Translations under genes and position numbers: made by a program
Shown here: piece after piece, positions 26,064 through 36,232 of the stretch
Layout: each line of letters starts with the position of its first letter
Position numbering within the stretch: the first letter of the stretch is position 1
Origin: Paraglaciecola sp. L1A13
GTDB lineage: Bacteria > Pseudomonadota > Gammaproteobacteria > Enterobacterales > Alteromonadaceae
NCBI RefSeq assembly: GCF_009796745.1
Contig: NZ_CP047024.1
Span: 1,488,001 to 1,552,000, forward strand
Length of the DNA: 64,000 nt
Reading direction: 5' to 3'
The notes under the pieces: generated by a model
Databases searched by the model: none
The model's input: only the letters and a program-made list of their open reading frames with translations
What the model was told of the DNA's origin: nothing

Positions 26064-28385
26064 ATGAAAACATCTTCGACAGCCGACATCCAGGCTCACT
26101 CATTTGACCCATCTGATACCCAGCGGATTGAAATCAGCCAGCCAAAAGAATGGGCGGCGGGGATCCCCGCGGTTCTGTCAGCTTACAAAAATGTCACCAG
26201 TAAAGCGGGGCCGATTCAAGGCACGCGTTTATTATTTGATTTAAATCAAATTGAAGGTTTTGATTGCCCTGGCTGTGCTTGGCCGGACCCATTAGAAAAG
26301 CGCGCCACATTTGAGTTTTGTGAGAATGGTGCCAAAGCGGTGGCAGATGAAGCTACGACTAAGCGTGCTGATGCTGCATTTTTTGCCGAGCATAATGTGA
26401 GCAAGCTTCGGGGGAAATCAGACCGTTGGTTAAATGATCAAGGGCGTCTTGTTCAGCCAATGTGGTTACCTGAAGGTGCAGAATATTATCAGCCCATTGA
26501 CTGGCCGCAAGCATTCACCCTTATTAGTGAGCAGCTCAAATCATTAGATAATCCTAATCAAGCCGCGTTCTATACGTCAGGACGTACGGGAAACGAAGCG
26601 GCATTTCTGTATCAACTATTTGTACGCAAATTTGGTACTAATAATCTGCCTGATTGTTCAAATATGTGCCATGAATCGAGTGGCGTTGGCTTAGGGGAAA
26701 CCATAGGTGTAGGCAAAGGTACTGTGAGCCTAGAGGATTTAGAGCACGCTGAAGCAATTTTTGTATTTGGCCAAAACCCAGGTACTAATCATCCACGTAT
26801 GTTGTCATCATTGCAGGCGGCTAAACGCCAAGGTGCTAAAATAGTGGCGGTTAATCCACTTGATGAAACCGGACTTAAACGCTTCAAAAACCCTCAAGAA
26901 ATATCTGGCGTGATTGGTAGTGGCACCGCTTTGCGCGATTTATACTTGCCAGTCAAAATTAACGGTGATGTCGCACTGCTTAAAGGCTTGTGTAAGGCAC
27001 TGATTGAGCGAGACAGTGATCACCAACCTGTTCTTGATCATCAATTTATAAAACAGTATTGCCATGGATTTGATGCATTTAAAGCTGATATCGAGCAAAC
27101 CACTTGGCTTGACATCGAACAAGGCAGTGGGTTGACTCAAGCCCTCATTCAGCAAGCCGCAGATATTGCTTGTGAGTCGAAAAAGACCATTTGTTGTTGG
27201 GCAATGGGTATGACCCAACATAAAAATGCGGTAGCAAATATTCAGTTGATGACCAACTTTTTAATGTTACAAGGCAATTTGGGAAAACCCGGCGCCGGTG
27301 TTTGCCCAGTGCGTGGTCACAGCAATGTACAGGGCGATCGCACCATGGGTATTTGGGAAAAACCTGATCCCGAGTTTTTAGATGCTCTGGCAAAAGAATT
27401 TGCTTTTAATCCCCTTAGAGATAATGGCGTAGACGCAGTAGAAACGGTGCATGGTATGCAAAAAGGGCAGATCAAAGTACTGTTTGCTTTAGGCGGCAAT
27501 TTCTTTAGAGCTATGCCCGATCACCAAGCAAATGATCAGGCGCTTACTCAATGTGAATTGACTGTGCAGGTCTCTACTAAGTTAAATCGTTCGCATTTAC
27601 ATACTGGTAAACAAGCGCTAATTCTGCCGGCATTAGGGCGTACCGAAATTGATACCCAAGCAAGTGGTATTCAAACCATTACGGTAGAAAATTCCATGGG
27701 CGTGATACAAACCTCCCATGGCAAAATTCCACCGGCATCAGACTTACTTAAAAGTGAGGTTGATATTATAGCCGAACTCGCACAGCACACCCTGCCAGAC
27801 GATGGGATAGACTGGTTAGCTATGAGGGCTGACTATCGTCTTATTCGTGATCATATCGGCAATGTTATCCCTGGTTTTGAAGATTTTAATCATCGCATTG
27901 ATACATTAGGTGAGTTTGTATTACCTAATGCTGTGCGTGATGCACGTCAATTTGCAACGGCCACCGGTAAAGCAAATTTTGTGGTTCATGATATTGAAAA
28001 TATTGATGTCCCAAAGGGGTGTTTGTTGATGATGACCATACGTAGCCATGACCAGTTCAATACTACGGTTTATACCAATAATGACCGGTATCGCGGAATT
28101 CATGGTACACGCAAAGTGTTGTTTATCAGTAAAGAGGACATCGCTGATTTAGGTTTAACCCCAGGCCAACATGTGAGCATTCGTAGTCATTGGCCAAATG
28201 ATAAAGTCGCCCTTAGAGAAGTCAGTGATTTCGCACTGGTGGAATACGGTATACCGAAAGGCTGCGCTGCGGCTTATTATCCGGAAACTAACGACTTGAT
28301 CCCCATTGGTAGCGTGGCCGATAAAAGTAATACGCCAGCATATAAGTCTATTGTGATCAGCTTGCACGCTAAAGAGATAAGTTGA
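26064..28385 (+). CDS. FdhF/YdeP family molybdopterin oxidoreductase
   Basis: The 773-residue protein belongs to the YdeP branch of formate-dehydrogenase-like molybdoenzymes: FDCPGCAWPDP at residues 67-76 (only two of the usual Fe-S cysteines), FYTSGRTGNEAAFLYQ, NLPDCSNMCHESSGVGLGETIG (probable Mo-ligand Cys), VFGQNPGTNHPRML, and GKPGAGVCPVRGHSNVQGDRTMG. It is cytoplasmic, with no Tat signal. YdeP-like proteins have been linked to acid resistance and formate or related oxidation, but the reaction is not settled. fdhD is directly upstream, and a TPR protein gene follows after 31 bases. A GGAGTCACC ribosome site precedes the ATG. Confidence 0.93.
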   Translation: MKTSSTADIQAHSFDPSDTQRIEISQPKEWAAGIPAVLSAYKNVTSKAGPIQGTRLLFDLNQIEGFDCPGCAWPDPLEKRATFEFCENGAKAVADEATTKRADAAFFAEHNVSKLRGKSDRWLNDQGRLVQPMWLPEGAEYYQPIDWPQAFTLISEQLKSLDNPNQAAFYTSGRTGNEAAFLYQLFVRKFGTNNLPDCSNMCHESSGVGLGETIGVGKGTVSLEDLEHAEAIFVFGQNPGTNHPRMLSSLQAAKRQGAKIVAVNPLDETGLKRFKNPQEISGVIGSGTALRDLYLPVKINGDVALLKGLCKALIERDSDHQPVLDHQFIKQYCHGFDAFKADIEQTTWLDIEQGSGLTQALIQQAADIACESKKTICCWAMGMTQHKNAVANIQLMTNFLMLQGNLGKPGAGVCPVRGHSNVQGDRTMGIWEKPDPEFLDALAKEFAFNPLRDNGVDAVETVHGMQKGQIKVLFALGGNFFRAMPDHQANDQALTQCELTVQVSTKLNRSHLHTGKQALILPALGRTEIDTQASGIQTITVENSMGVIQTSHGKIPPASDLLKSEVDIIAELAQHTLPDDGIDWLAMRADYRLIRDHIGNVIPGFEDFNHRIDTLGEFVLPNAVRDARQFATATGKANFVVHDIENIDVPKGCLLMMTIRSHDQFNTTVYTNNDRYRGIHGTRKVLFISKEDIADLGLTPGQHVSIRSHWPNDKVALREVSDFALVEYGIPKGCAAAYYPETNDLIPIGSVADKSNTPAYKSIVISLHAKEIS

Positions 28386-28416
28386 AAAATGTGTGTTTTA
28401 ACAACGGAAATATAAG

Positions 28417-29175
28417 ATGGAATGTGTGATGAAACCAAACGTGCGGGATAAGACTAATAGGCGTAGTACTTTGTTACTAGCGATATTATTAACCTCTAGC
28501 TCGATGTTACCGAGCCTAGCTTATAGCCAGCAGCTCAGTCATGAAAAAAGCCAGAGTATTGATAGTAGTAATGCACAAAATGTCGGTCCAAGCTTAGTTT
28601 TAAGCGTATCACCTAAGTTACACGCCCTGCAGCAGCGCTGGGCAAAGGTAAATTACACCTTAGAAGGTGATGAGCAACTTGCCGCGTTTGAAAGCCTCAT
28701 TGCTCAAGCGCGCGCGTTAACGCAAGCGCAACCGAATAATGCCGGTTATTGGGCATGGTTAGGTATATGCCAATCAACCTCTGCGGCCGCAATCGGTGGC
28801 ACGGGAGCGTTAGGCTTAGCTAAGGATGCTAGAAAGTCACTGGAAAAATCAATCAAGCTTGACGATAACGCATTAGACGGAGCTGCGATGACAACCTTGG
28901 GTGCGCTTTATCATAAATTGCCGGGTTGGCCGTTAAGTTTTGGTAGCGATAAAAAAGCCAAAAAGCTGCTGACAGAATCGGTTGAACGTCATCCCACAAG
29001 CATTGATGCCAACTTCTTCTATGGGGAGTTCTTGTTTGACGATGACGACAATAAAGCCGCACGGGAATACTTACTGCGAGCGCAGCAAGCTCCGTCTAGG
29101 CCTGAACGGCCTATGGCTGATAAATATCGTCGAATAGCGGTTGATAAGCTGCTCAAGGACATAGAAAAAGAATGA
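28417..29175 (+). CDS. Exported TPR-like protein
   Basis: The 252-residue product has a signal peptide (TLLLAILLTSSSMLPSLAYS) and helical repeats of TPR type: QLAAFESLIAQARALTQAQPNNAGYWAWLGICQ, ARKSLEKSIKLDDNALDGAAMTTLGALYHKLP, and KKLLTESVERHPTSIDANFFYGEFLF. It is predicted to be periplasmic, acting as a binding scaffold. It lies 31 bases downstream of the YdeP-type gene, so it may be co-transcribed, although a link in function is only inferred. ATG 28417 or ATG 28429 could be used; both have purine-rich upstream bases. Confidence 0.75.
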   Translation: MECVMKPNVRDKTNRRSTLLLAILLTSSSMLPSLAYSQQLSHEKSQSIDSSNAQNVGPSLVLSVSPKLHALQQRWAKVNYTLEGDEQLAAFESLIAQARALTQAQPNNAGYWAWLGICQSTSAAAIGGTGALGLAKDARKSLEKSIKLDDNALDGAAMTTLGALYHKLPGWPLSFGSDKKAKKLLTESVERHPTSIDANFFYGEFLFDDDDNKAAREYLLRAQQAPSRPERPMADKYRRIAVDKLLKDIEKE

Positions 29176-29491
29176 GCTAAGTAACTTACAGCGCTAAATT
29201 ATTTCTGTAAAAGATGTTTTATGGTTTGAAATACCTGCGCCATAAACCGTCTTGCCTATAAGTCATTAGAGAGAGAGCGTTTATGTCGTCATATAACCTG
29301 AGCATGGAGCAGATAAAAGCATAGTAATGCCTGTTTGATGCAAGACATCGTGAAAGTACATACGCAATCGTTGTTCCACGGCTGTGCTTGTTTATTTTGT
29401 TGATAAGTCATTAAGCCATTTGGATGATATCTGGTTGCTCAAGTGTTCTGCTACAATAACCGTGTTAATTAACTAGCGAAAAGAGAATTTC
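29176..29491. other. Intergenic region before the AsmA-like gene
   Basis: About 315 bases without a gene. TTTATGG (29218-29224) and CCATAAA (29240-29246) can pair as a 7-bp hairpin without a following T run; otherwise I see nothing. Confidence 0.45.
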
Positions 29492-30274
29492 ATGAAAAAA
29501 GGATTAGGCGTTTTTGGTTTGTTAGTATTGCTAATTGCAGGCGGTGCTTGGTACTTGTTAAGTGGTGCAGGGGACTTTATTCGTGTGCAAATTGAAGAGC
29601 AGGGAAGCAAATATCTTGGTTCAGCTGTAACGGTTGCCAACGTTGATTTAGCGCTGACTGATGGGCGAATGACCATCAATGACTTAAGCGTAAAAAATCC
29701 TACAGGTTTTAGCTCTGAAAATGCGTTCAGTGTGAATGCCATCACGCTTGATTTAGGCGAAGTCATTAGTGAACCTTATGTTATTCAAACTGTTAGCATT
29801 AATGCGCCGGAAATCTTATATGAAGTAGATGCAAGTGGAAAAGGGAACTTACTCGCGCTTAAAGACAATGTAGAAGCTAATATTCCAAAGACACAAGACG
29901 AGCCTGTGCCGGAATCAACAGATGGCGCTAATCCTTTGGTTATCGTTGAAAACGTAACGGTAAGTAACGTTCGCCTTAAGCTAAATTTTGAGCAATTACC
30001 TACGGGCGATTTAAATATAAAGACGAAATCCTATGAGGTGACGCTACCTACTTTCAATGCAGGACCTATTGGCAAACCTAATGGCATGCCAGCTGACCAA
30101 GTAGGTGTTGCTGTGGTCAATGCAATGCTCGATAACGTGATTGCCGCTGCTAAGTCAGAAGCGAAAAAACGTTTAGAGGCTGAGGCCAAGAAAAAAGTGA
30201 AAGAAGAGCTAGATAAGCAAAAGGAAAAGTTGTTAGAAAAAGCCGGGGACAAGCTTAAGGGATTGTTCAACTAG
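29492..30274 (+). CDS. AsmA-like membrane-anchored periplasmic protein
   Basis: The 260-residue protein has one N-terminal transmembrane anchor (LGVFGLLVLLIAGGAWYLL), then AsmA-type beta repeats (GSAVTVANVDLALTDGRMTINDLSVKNPTGF, VSINAPEILYEVD, VENVTVSNVRLKLNF). AsmA-like proteins form hydrophobic grooves bridging inner and outer membranes and affect lipid transport; this one is far shorter than AsmA (about 600 residues). The last 45 residues are an unbroken, highly charged Lys/Glu-rich helix, probably a coiled coil. A GAAAAGAGAA ribosome site precedes the ATG. It seems to be a single-gene unit. Confidence 0.72.
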   Translation: MKKGLGVFGLLVLLIAGGAWYLLSGAGDFIRVQIEEQGSKYLGSAVTVANVDLALTDGRMTINDLSVKNPTGFSSENAFSVNAITLDLGEVISEPYVIQTVSINAPEILYEVDASGKGNLLALKDNVEANIPKTQDEPVPESTDGANPLVIVENVTVSNVRLKLNFEQLPTGDLNIKTKSYEVTLPTFNAGPIGKPNGMPADQVGVAVVNAMLDNVIAAAKSEAKKRLEAEAKKKVKEELDKQKEKLLEKAGDKLKGLFN

Positions 30275-30787
30275 GCGAGTATTTCAATGTCGCTTTGCCC
30301 CACACTCGCATAGTTTGAGGACGATGCAAAGCGACATGTTGTGTTTTATTGCACACAGGATATGCTTTGCCAACTCTCTAGTCCTAGGTTGTCCATCTAC
30401 AATCATTGCATTTTTCAGGAGCAATGATATTAATACATAAACTAAAATTCACTCAAAATAAAGTAACAATTATTGAGTTAATTAAAGTCAATTTGGATTG
30501 ATTTTATTATTTAATATCAGTGCTTGCTAGTGGGTAATTTAAAGTCGATATAAATGTTATTCGGTGAACGTGTATTGAAACTAAATTTATAAATTCAGTT
30601 TTTAAAAAGGTGTCAATTAAATATGACATACTACTTTTAAATCTCATCAAGCGCCCCGATATTAAAAATGCGTAAATTCTTAACGGATAATGGTAGTAAT
30701 TTGATCTTCTCGTTAAAAATTTATAATAAGGGTGTTCAATATTTATTGAGTATATTTTTTATAGTTAATAGCACTCGGTATTGATTC
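30275..30787. other. Intergenic region, very AT-rich
   Basis: About 510 bases between convergent genes. The left end holds the stem-loop at 30287-30337; the remainder is very AT-rich with no gene I can support. Confidence 0.5.
30287..30337 (+). terminator. Possible long-loop stem after the AsmA-like gene
   Basis: ATGTCGCTTTGC (30287-30298) and GCAAAGCGACAT (30326-30337) are a perfect 12-bp inverted repeat with a 27-base loop, 13 bases after the stop codon. GTTGTGTTTTATT follows. The loop is long for an intrinsic terminator, so it may instead stabilise the mRNA 3' end. Confidence 0.5.
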
Positions 30788-31474
30788 TTAAAGCACTGCG
30801 CTTATATGTAAGCCACCCCAGCTTTTATCGTTATATTCACCTCCCACATTTTTTAAATTGTTGCCGCTAATATTGTGTTCAAGGGTCGCACTTATCGAAA
30901 ATGTGTCGTTCAGTGCATGGCTGGCAATTATTCCGAAATAAGTATGATTATGACCGTCAAATTCGTCACTAGCGTAGCCATAATCGAAGGTTACTCTTGC
31001 ATAAGGATTAATACTGAAGTGCGGATTGATTTGGTATTCTTGTTCTAGCCCTAACTCTAAAAATGAACCGTCGGCTTGTGTGCTATAGACAACATTTAAA
31101 CTTGGCGTTATCCAATCACTACCTGACCACGCCGCGCCAGTTCCAAATTCATTATCGAAGCTATTATCTTTAAAAAATTCCAATCGAGTGTAATTAGCAA
31201 ACAGAGCAAAATCATTCCATTGATGGCTATACTCTAATCCAACGTTGAGTTCATCATACTTGCTACTTTCACCTTCTCCGTAGGCTGCACTTAGACTAAT
31301 TTCATCAGTTACCGGATAACTGAAATTAATCCAAACAATACCACCTTCAGGCAAATTATTTCGCCCTTCGGATACATATTTGCTGTCGTAACCAATATCT
31401 AATTCTGCAGCCAAGCTAGCAGATGCTAGCGGTATTAACACTATGGCAATAAATAGTTGGTGGATTGAACGCAA
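30788..31474 (-). CDS. Small outer-membrane beta-barrel protein
   Basis: The 228-residue protein has a signal peptide (cleavage near LAA-EL) and alternating hydrophobic/polar strands rich in Tyr, Asn, Gly and aromatic girdle residues: LDIGYDSKYVSEGRNNL, ISLSAAYGEGESS, LNVGLEYSHQW, FALFANYTRLEFF, FLELGLEQEYQI, and a final strand GGLHISAVL. This fits an 8- to 10-stranded barrel. The opening motif resembles putative porins found in many marine bacteria, but ligand and function are unknown. It ends about 150 bases before the chemoreceptor gene in the same direction. Confidence 0.75.
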   Translation of the reverse strand: MRSIHQLFIAIVLIPLASASLAAELDIGYDSKYVSEGRNNLPEGGIVWINFSYPVTDEISLSAAYGEGESSKYDELNVGLEYSHQWNDFALFANYTRLEFFKDNSFDNEFGTGAAWSGSDWITPSLNVVYSTQADGSFLELGLEQEYQINPHFSINPYARVTFDYGYASDEFDGHNHTYFGIIASHALNDTFSISATLEHNISGNNLKNVGGEYNDKSWGGLHISAVL

Positions 31475-31623
31475 ATTGACATCCGAGGTTTTACGGTAAA
31501 AACAATACCCTTATTGTAGTGTGTTTTATCGCCTGTACAATTAACCTAAAGTATTGTTTATGGGGATGTTGAATGATTCATTTATGCGGACGTAAATGCT
31601 CTAAGACGCTTCGTATGGCTGTT

Positions 31624-33237
31624 TTATTTTCCATGGATAAGCGCACTACTTAGACCGATTAGTTCATCGGATAGACGACGAACTTCGTCGCCGGAAACTT
31701 GCACGTTGCGCACAGATGCGGTCGTACCAGCTGCTTTTTCCTGAATACTGTGCGTACTTTTTACCTGCTGCTGAATCACGTTTTTTTGCTGCATAATCGC
31801 AGTAGAGATATTAACGGTGCGGTCGCTTATATCATGTGCCGACACACTAGCATCTTGAATATTAGTCAAAACCCCCATGACGCTTTTCACCGCGGTAGTC
31901 GAGGTGGATTCGCACTTTATCATATGTTCAATAGCGTCTTTAACCACACCTTGCAGCAATGCAATTATATCGGTAATTTCAGTGGTTGAAGATTGGGTAC
32001 GCGAGGCAAGCGCTCGAACCTCATCAGCCACAACCGCAAAGCCCCGTCCATGCTCACCAGCTCGGGCTGCTTCAATAGCTGCATTTAAAGCCAGCAGATT
32101 AGTTTGATCGGCAATAGAGCTGATAACACTCAGTACTTTTTCTATTTCATTAGTGCGCTCTTGCAGGCTACCAATAGATTGAGATGCTAACGAGATGGTT
32201 TGGTTGAGACTTTCAACTTCATTTACAGATTGCTTTAGTTCAACGAATCCGTTTTGAAGCTGTTGGGATGACGACTCCAACTGATTTTTCGTGCTTTCTG
32301 TATTGTCGTTGATATGCGAAACCGCACTAAATAACTGGTCTAACGCAACGCTGATGGTATTGGTTTCGTCTTCTTGAGCGGTAGAGTTATCAATCGATAT
32401 TCTAGCGTCGGTGATTAAATTCCCGGATATTGCTTTAAGGCTACTGGAGGTATTGGTTAAACGATGCGCAATATCTGCAATTTTACTGACAAACGCATTA
32501 ATTGAAGTGAGTATTTCGCTAAATTCATCATTGTGTTTTGATACTAGTTTGCGGTTTAAATCAATCTTACCTGTCGCTAGGTCGTTGAGCATTTCAGTCA
32601 CATTTGCAAGAGGCTTTAAAACGGCGCTCTTAATAACGTAAATGATAATTCCCAATAAACATAAGTTTAAAAAACAGGCCATAATGACCACTGTTTTCAT
32701 GTTACTAAGTGATGCAGAATTGTCGATTGCACTTTGATTTGATGCTTTGCTGTTTTGCACCAAAATGTTTTCGACTCGTTGGGCAATATGACTTGCTGTG
32801 GTATCAAATTTTTCCATTATTAAATTACCGCCACTGGGGCCTTGTGCAACATACGACTGCGCCATGGTTTGACCTACTTGATAATAATCAGCAAGGTCTT
32901 TTTCGGTCGACGCTAACATACTCGGTGTAATGGCATTTAACCCCGCAAGGTTATTTAGGTTTCGTATAGCAAATTGATAATGCTCTTCAGCTACTTCGAA
33001 ACCGTCATTTAAACCATCTAGGCCCCTAGTTGCACTAATGTCTGTTAGCCACTGCTGAATTTGTACTACATTAAACTGAAATTTATAAGCTTCTTCCGTT
33101 GCTGGTGTAATTCGACTAGATACCTTTTCCACATTATTAGAAACTGTTAGCGTTAAATAAGTTAGCGCGCCGCTTTGTGTCAATAGAATTGAGGCTACTG
33201 CGAATATTAAAAACAACAATTTTTGTTTAATTGACAT
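31624..33237 (-). CDS. Methyl-accepting chemotaxis protein
   Basis: The 537-residue receptor has helix 1 near the N-terminus ([19 protein letters not shown]), a periplasmic helical bundle of about 160 residues, helix 2 ([21 protein letters not shown]), a HAMP domain ([19 protein letters not shown]) and the signalling hairpin [41 protein letters not shown]. The ligand domain is a four-helix type without a recognisable signature. I chose the ATG at 33237, which follows AGGA by 7 bases; the frame is open to 33282 but those extra residues would precede the membrane helix without a ribosome site. It is the second orphan chemoreceptor in the window. Confidence 0.92.
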   Translation of the reverse strand: MSIKQKLLFLIFAVASILLTQSGALTYLTLTVSNNVEKVSSRITPATEEAYKFQFNVVQIQQWLTDISATRGLDGLNDGFEVAEEHYQFAIRNLNNLAGLNAITPSMLASTEKDLADYYQVGQTMAQSYVAQGPSGGNLIMEKFDTTASHIAQRVENILVQNSKASNQSAIDNSASLSNMKTVVIMACFLNLCLLGIIIYVIKSAVLKPLANVTEMLNDLATGKIDLNRKLVSKHNDEFSEILTSINAFVSKIADIAHRLTNTSSSLKAISGNLITDARISIDNSTAQEDETNTISVALDQLFSAVSHINDNTESTKNQLESSSQQLQNGFVELKQSVNEVESLNQTISLASQSIGSLQERTNEIEKVLSVISSIADQTNLLALNAAIEAARAGEHGRGFAVVADEVRALASRTQSSTTEITDIIALLQGVVKDAIEHMIKCESTSTTAVKSVMGVLTNIQDASVSAHDISDRTVNISTAIMQQKNVIQQQVKSTHSIQEKAAGTTASVRNVQVSGDEVRRLSDELIGLSSALIHGK

Positions 33238-33962
33238 TGTGTGTCCTAGTAATAATAAAAAAATATCGTAAAATTTTGCCATTAACCTAAGGTATCGGCC
33301 TGAACATCAATATCGAGACACTTAATGTGAAAATATATTCTGTGTTATTTGGGTTTCATATTTAAAGTAGCACAAAAAGCAAAAGAATCGCTTTATTATG
33401 CTATTTACGGCAGATGTGGCTTTTGATAAAACTGAGAGTTGATCATTTGGTATCGAATTAATTAAGGCAATTGAGTATCAAAATTCGATATTTGGACAGA
33501 TTATATTGCTCGCTTAAGCACATAATAACCGTTGGTGTTCAAGTTGTTAATACTCTGGAAAATTAATAAATAATATTTAGAATAGGCACTTATTTATGCA
33601 GTTTAACTGCAAATGTCTCACGTTATTTAGAGAGCCATGGGAGTAAATCCACGTCATAAACATGAAATGACAGCCTTAAAATAAAAGGTTGTTGGCAAGC
33701 AAAGCGGCGTTTATCTCTACCTGAAAATAGAGCCATTCAGTTTCATAATAAATATATTAAGGTTAGGCGGTCGTCGATAATCTTGTGTTTTTATCCAATT
33801 ATCGAATGTACTCGGATTATTTTCTCAATTATTAATACTGCTATCAAAATGCAAGCGGGCAAAAAATACAATATATTTAATCGTATTTATATGAACGCTA
33901 TACCTATCTCTTTTAAATTTTATTACAGCTCGTAAAGGAACGCCTCTAAGCAATGGTTATTG
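33238..33962. other. Intergenic region, 725 bases
   Basis: AT-rich with no credible gene. It should contain the promoter of the leftward chemoreceptor gene at its left end. I saw no riboswitch or terminator that I can support. Confidence 0.45.
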
Positions 33963-35132
33963 TCACTGTGGCTGCTCTATTCTTCTTAGGGTTTGTTTTA
34001 ATTCTTCGCTATCAGGGGACAACTCTAACGCTTTGTTAACAGTGTTTTTTGCTAGTTTATACTCGTTTAAATGCAAGTAAACAGTACCTAGCGTGTCCAG
34101 ATAATTGGTGTTCTTTGGTGAATATCTGACCGCATCTTTGGCAAATTTTAATGCTTCTTGCGGGTTTTTTTTATGCATCAATTCGATGTAAGCCATATTA
34201 TTGTATGGTTCAGAATACGTTGCGTTAATACTCATGGCTTTTCGATAGTAAACTTCGGCCTGTTCGAAGTCGCCAGCCATGTGATAAACATACGCCAGCT
34301 TGGTGTAGACCACTTCATTTTCACCATATTGTTCCATAGCTTGACGATAAGTACTTATGGCATTTTTTGAATTACCTGACTCAGCATACACATCAGCCAA
34401 TGTTATATAGTCCATTGCTGAAGGATTCGCATTTTTGTGAACAGCAAACGTAAAGTTTGTAATGGCTTCAGCATACTGATGTAGTTTCCGATGATAATGA
34501 CCCTTAAGTTTGTAAGGCAATACCAATGTCGGCGCAGCATGAATTATTTTGTTCAAAGGCTCGATTGCTTGCTTTAGGTTACCTGATCGCGCCAAAGCTA
34601 AACTTAATCCGTATAAGTACGAAACTTCCTGTGGTTTCGTTTCGAGCGCTTTTTTATATAACGTAATAGCCGCCGCGGCATCCCCAAACCTAGACAACTT
34701 GATAACGGCCAGTTCAACATTCGCTTCGGGTAAAGCAGGGTTAATGCTTAACGCCCTTTCGAAATCGCTAACCGCTTCATCAATGCGCTTCTGTTTTAGC
34801 AAATAGCGTCCATGGGCAGTATACAGCTCTGCGCTATTGTCTGTATGTTCAAATGCCGTAAGAAAATAAGCGTCGGCTGCTTTTGAATTTCCAAGATTGT
34901 CCTCAATTTGAGCTAGGCCGATTAAAGCATTTACATTTTTTGGATCCCGCCCAAGCAATTTTAGATATTGCTGTCTAGAGGACTCAATATCGCCCTTATT
35001 CCATTTTTCTACTGCGTCACTAAGTAGTAGTTTGTCGCTATTGAGAGGTATAGATGTGATAGGAGCTGCGGAAGCTGGAGCTGAATACAAGGCCACGGTT
35101 ATCAGCACCAATATTAGTAGGTATATTTTCAT
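33963..35132 (-). CDS. Exported tetratricopeptide-repeat protein
   Basis: The 389-residue protein has a signal peptide (IYLLILVLITVALYSAPASA) and about nine TPR units, for example ALIGLAQIEDNLGNSKAADAYFLTAFEH, AELYTAHGRYLLKQKRIDEAVSDFERALSINP and VVYTKLAYVYHMAGDFEQAEVYYRKAMSINATY. It is predicted to be periplasmic. The start at 35132 is preferred because the longer frame to 35168 would run through the terminator hairpin at 35152-35182. It sits just downstream of a PEP-CTERM gene; TPR proteins often accompany PEP-CTERM/exosortase systems, so a role in surface polysaccharide or protein sorting is possible but unproven. Confidence 0.82.
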   Translation of the reverse strand: MKIYLLILVLITVALYSAPASAAPITSIPLNSDKLLLSDAVEKWNKGDIESSRQQYLKLLGRDPKNVNALIGLAQIEDNLGNSKAADAYFLTAFEHTDNSAELYTAHGRYLLKQKRIDEAVSDFERALSINPALPEANVELAVIKLSRFGDAAAAITLYKKALETKPQEVSYLYGLSLALARSGNLKQAIEPLNKIIHAAPTLVLPYKLKGHYHRKLHQYAEAITNFTFAVHKNANPSAMDYITLADVYAESGNSKNAISTYRQAMEQYGENEVVYTKLAYVYHMAGDFEQAEVYYRKAMSINATYSEPYNNMAYIELMHKKNPQEALKFAKDAVRYSPKNTNYLDTLGTVYLHLNEYKLAKNTVNKALELSPDSEELKQTLRRIEQPQ

Positions 35133-35151
35133 GACGTATATCTCTGAATTA

Positions 35152-35182
35152 AAAAAGCCTATAAACAATTTATAGGCTTTTT
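35152..35182 (-). terminator. Intrinsic terminator of the PEP-CTERM gene
   Basis: AAAAAGCCTATAAA (35152-35165) pairs perfectly with TTTATAGGCTTTTT (35169-35182) over a 3-base loop. On the minus strand the stem ends in a T tract, 27 bases after the PEP-CTERM stop. It also separates that gene from the downstream TPR gene. Confidence 0.88.
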
Positions 35183-35209
35183 GTTATTTTATACAATCGC
35201 CTGGTAGGT

Positions 35210-36232
35210 TTACTTATTTGACATCATCTTTCTAGCTTTGCGACCCATGCTAAGTAGTGCTAACCCAAATATTGCAAGCGTACTAGGTTCAGGCACAGGG
35301 TTCGGGTCTACAGGTTTATTGTCTATAAAGGCTTCTGCTGTTATCGACAGCCCAGCAAAAAAAATGTTGTCATCGGTGGAGGGATTTTGTGTCTCAATAG
35401 TGACCAATGTGTCCCCCACATTTAAAAATGGCTCCAAGGAATACAACTCATCATCGCCATTTATTGCGCTACAATCATGGTTGTTTGCCCTGTCATCGCC
35501 AATACCGCCAATGGTAATGAGACCACCATTTGCCGCAAAACCATCATTCTGCCCGCCCGCACAGGTAGTCAATGAGTTTCCATTTATATCCACAATTGAA
35601 CTTTGTGAATTGTCATTCACTTGAAAGCTATAGCCAATACCAAGTGAAAGCGTGGCTTCAAATCCCGGCGCAGCGAGATCGGCAGCGGTTAATGGATCTG
35701 CTAAAGAAATAAATGCGCTATCACCCGTTGTCTGACTAAATCCGTCTAAAAACGCGATTGAACGTAATGTTTCAGCAGGATTACTATAAACAATTGCAAG
35801 TGCTTCTCCATCTATTCCACCCGTGGGATTTTCGCTTAAAATATCAAAACTAAAAGGAGCTGCTCCACCACCACCTACAGCAGCGGAGACTAAACTCGTC
35901 ACATCTACTCGAAAAGCCTCCAAGAATGCATTGTTGGCACCTAGCGATGTCCAATCTGCGCCGCTAAAGGTTGTTCCATCGAAATTGACCGTTGGTGTAG
36001 CTGAGCTTGGGGTATTGGTTGAGTATAAAAAAGCAGCTTCAATTGTTGAGCCCGTAGGTACTACTGCATCAATTGAACACGTAGGTGTATTATTGCTTCC
36101 ACATCCGTCTATCGACCAATTACCATTGCCGTTAAAAGAATATGAAGGTGTTAAAGCTGCGTGGCTAGTGAACGACATTGCGCTTAATGTTGCTAAAGCG
36201 CACAGTGTTAGTGTGGGATTATATATTTTCAA
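35210..36232 (-). CDS. PEP-CTERM surface protein
   Basis: The 340-residue protein has a signal peptide (cleavage near SHA-AL), a beta-rich body with several cysteine pairs (DGCGSNNTPTCS, TTCAGG, HDCS) and the canonical C-terminal VPEPSTLAIFGLALLSMG plus a basic tail RKARKMM. This is the exosortase recognition signal. The start codon is an unusual TTG at 36232; it is supported by a strong AAGGAG ribosome site seven bases upstream and a perfect signal peptide. The gene is followed by a terminator and then a TPR gene. The exosortase must be elsewhere on the chromosome. Confidence 0.88.
   Translation of the reverse strand: MKIYNPTLTLCALATLSAMSFTSHAALTPSYSFNGNGNWSIDGCGSNNTPTCSIDAVVPTGSTIEAAFLYSTNTPSSATPTVNFDGTTFSGADWTSLGANNAFLEAFRVDVTSLVSAAVGGGGAAPFSFDILSENPTGGIDGEALAIVYSNPAETLRSIAFLDGFSQTTGDSAFISLADPLTAADLAAPGFEATLSLGIGYSFQVNDNSQSSIVDINGNSLTTCAGGQNDGFAANGGLITIGGIGDDRANNHDCSAINGDDELYSLEPFLNVGDTLVTIETQNPSTDDNIFFAGLSITAEAFIDNKPVDPNPVPEPSTLAIFGLALLSMGRKARKMMSNK

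Noticed and set aside
35133..35168. Upstream extension of the TPR protein
   Set aside because: The extra codons run through the terminator hairpin of the preceding gene and would place residues ahead of a clean signal peptide.
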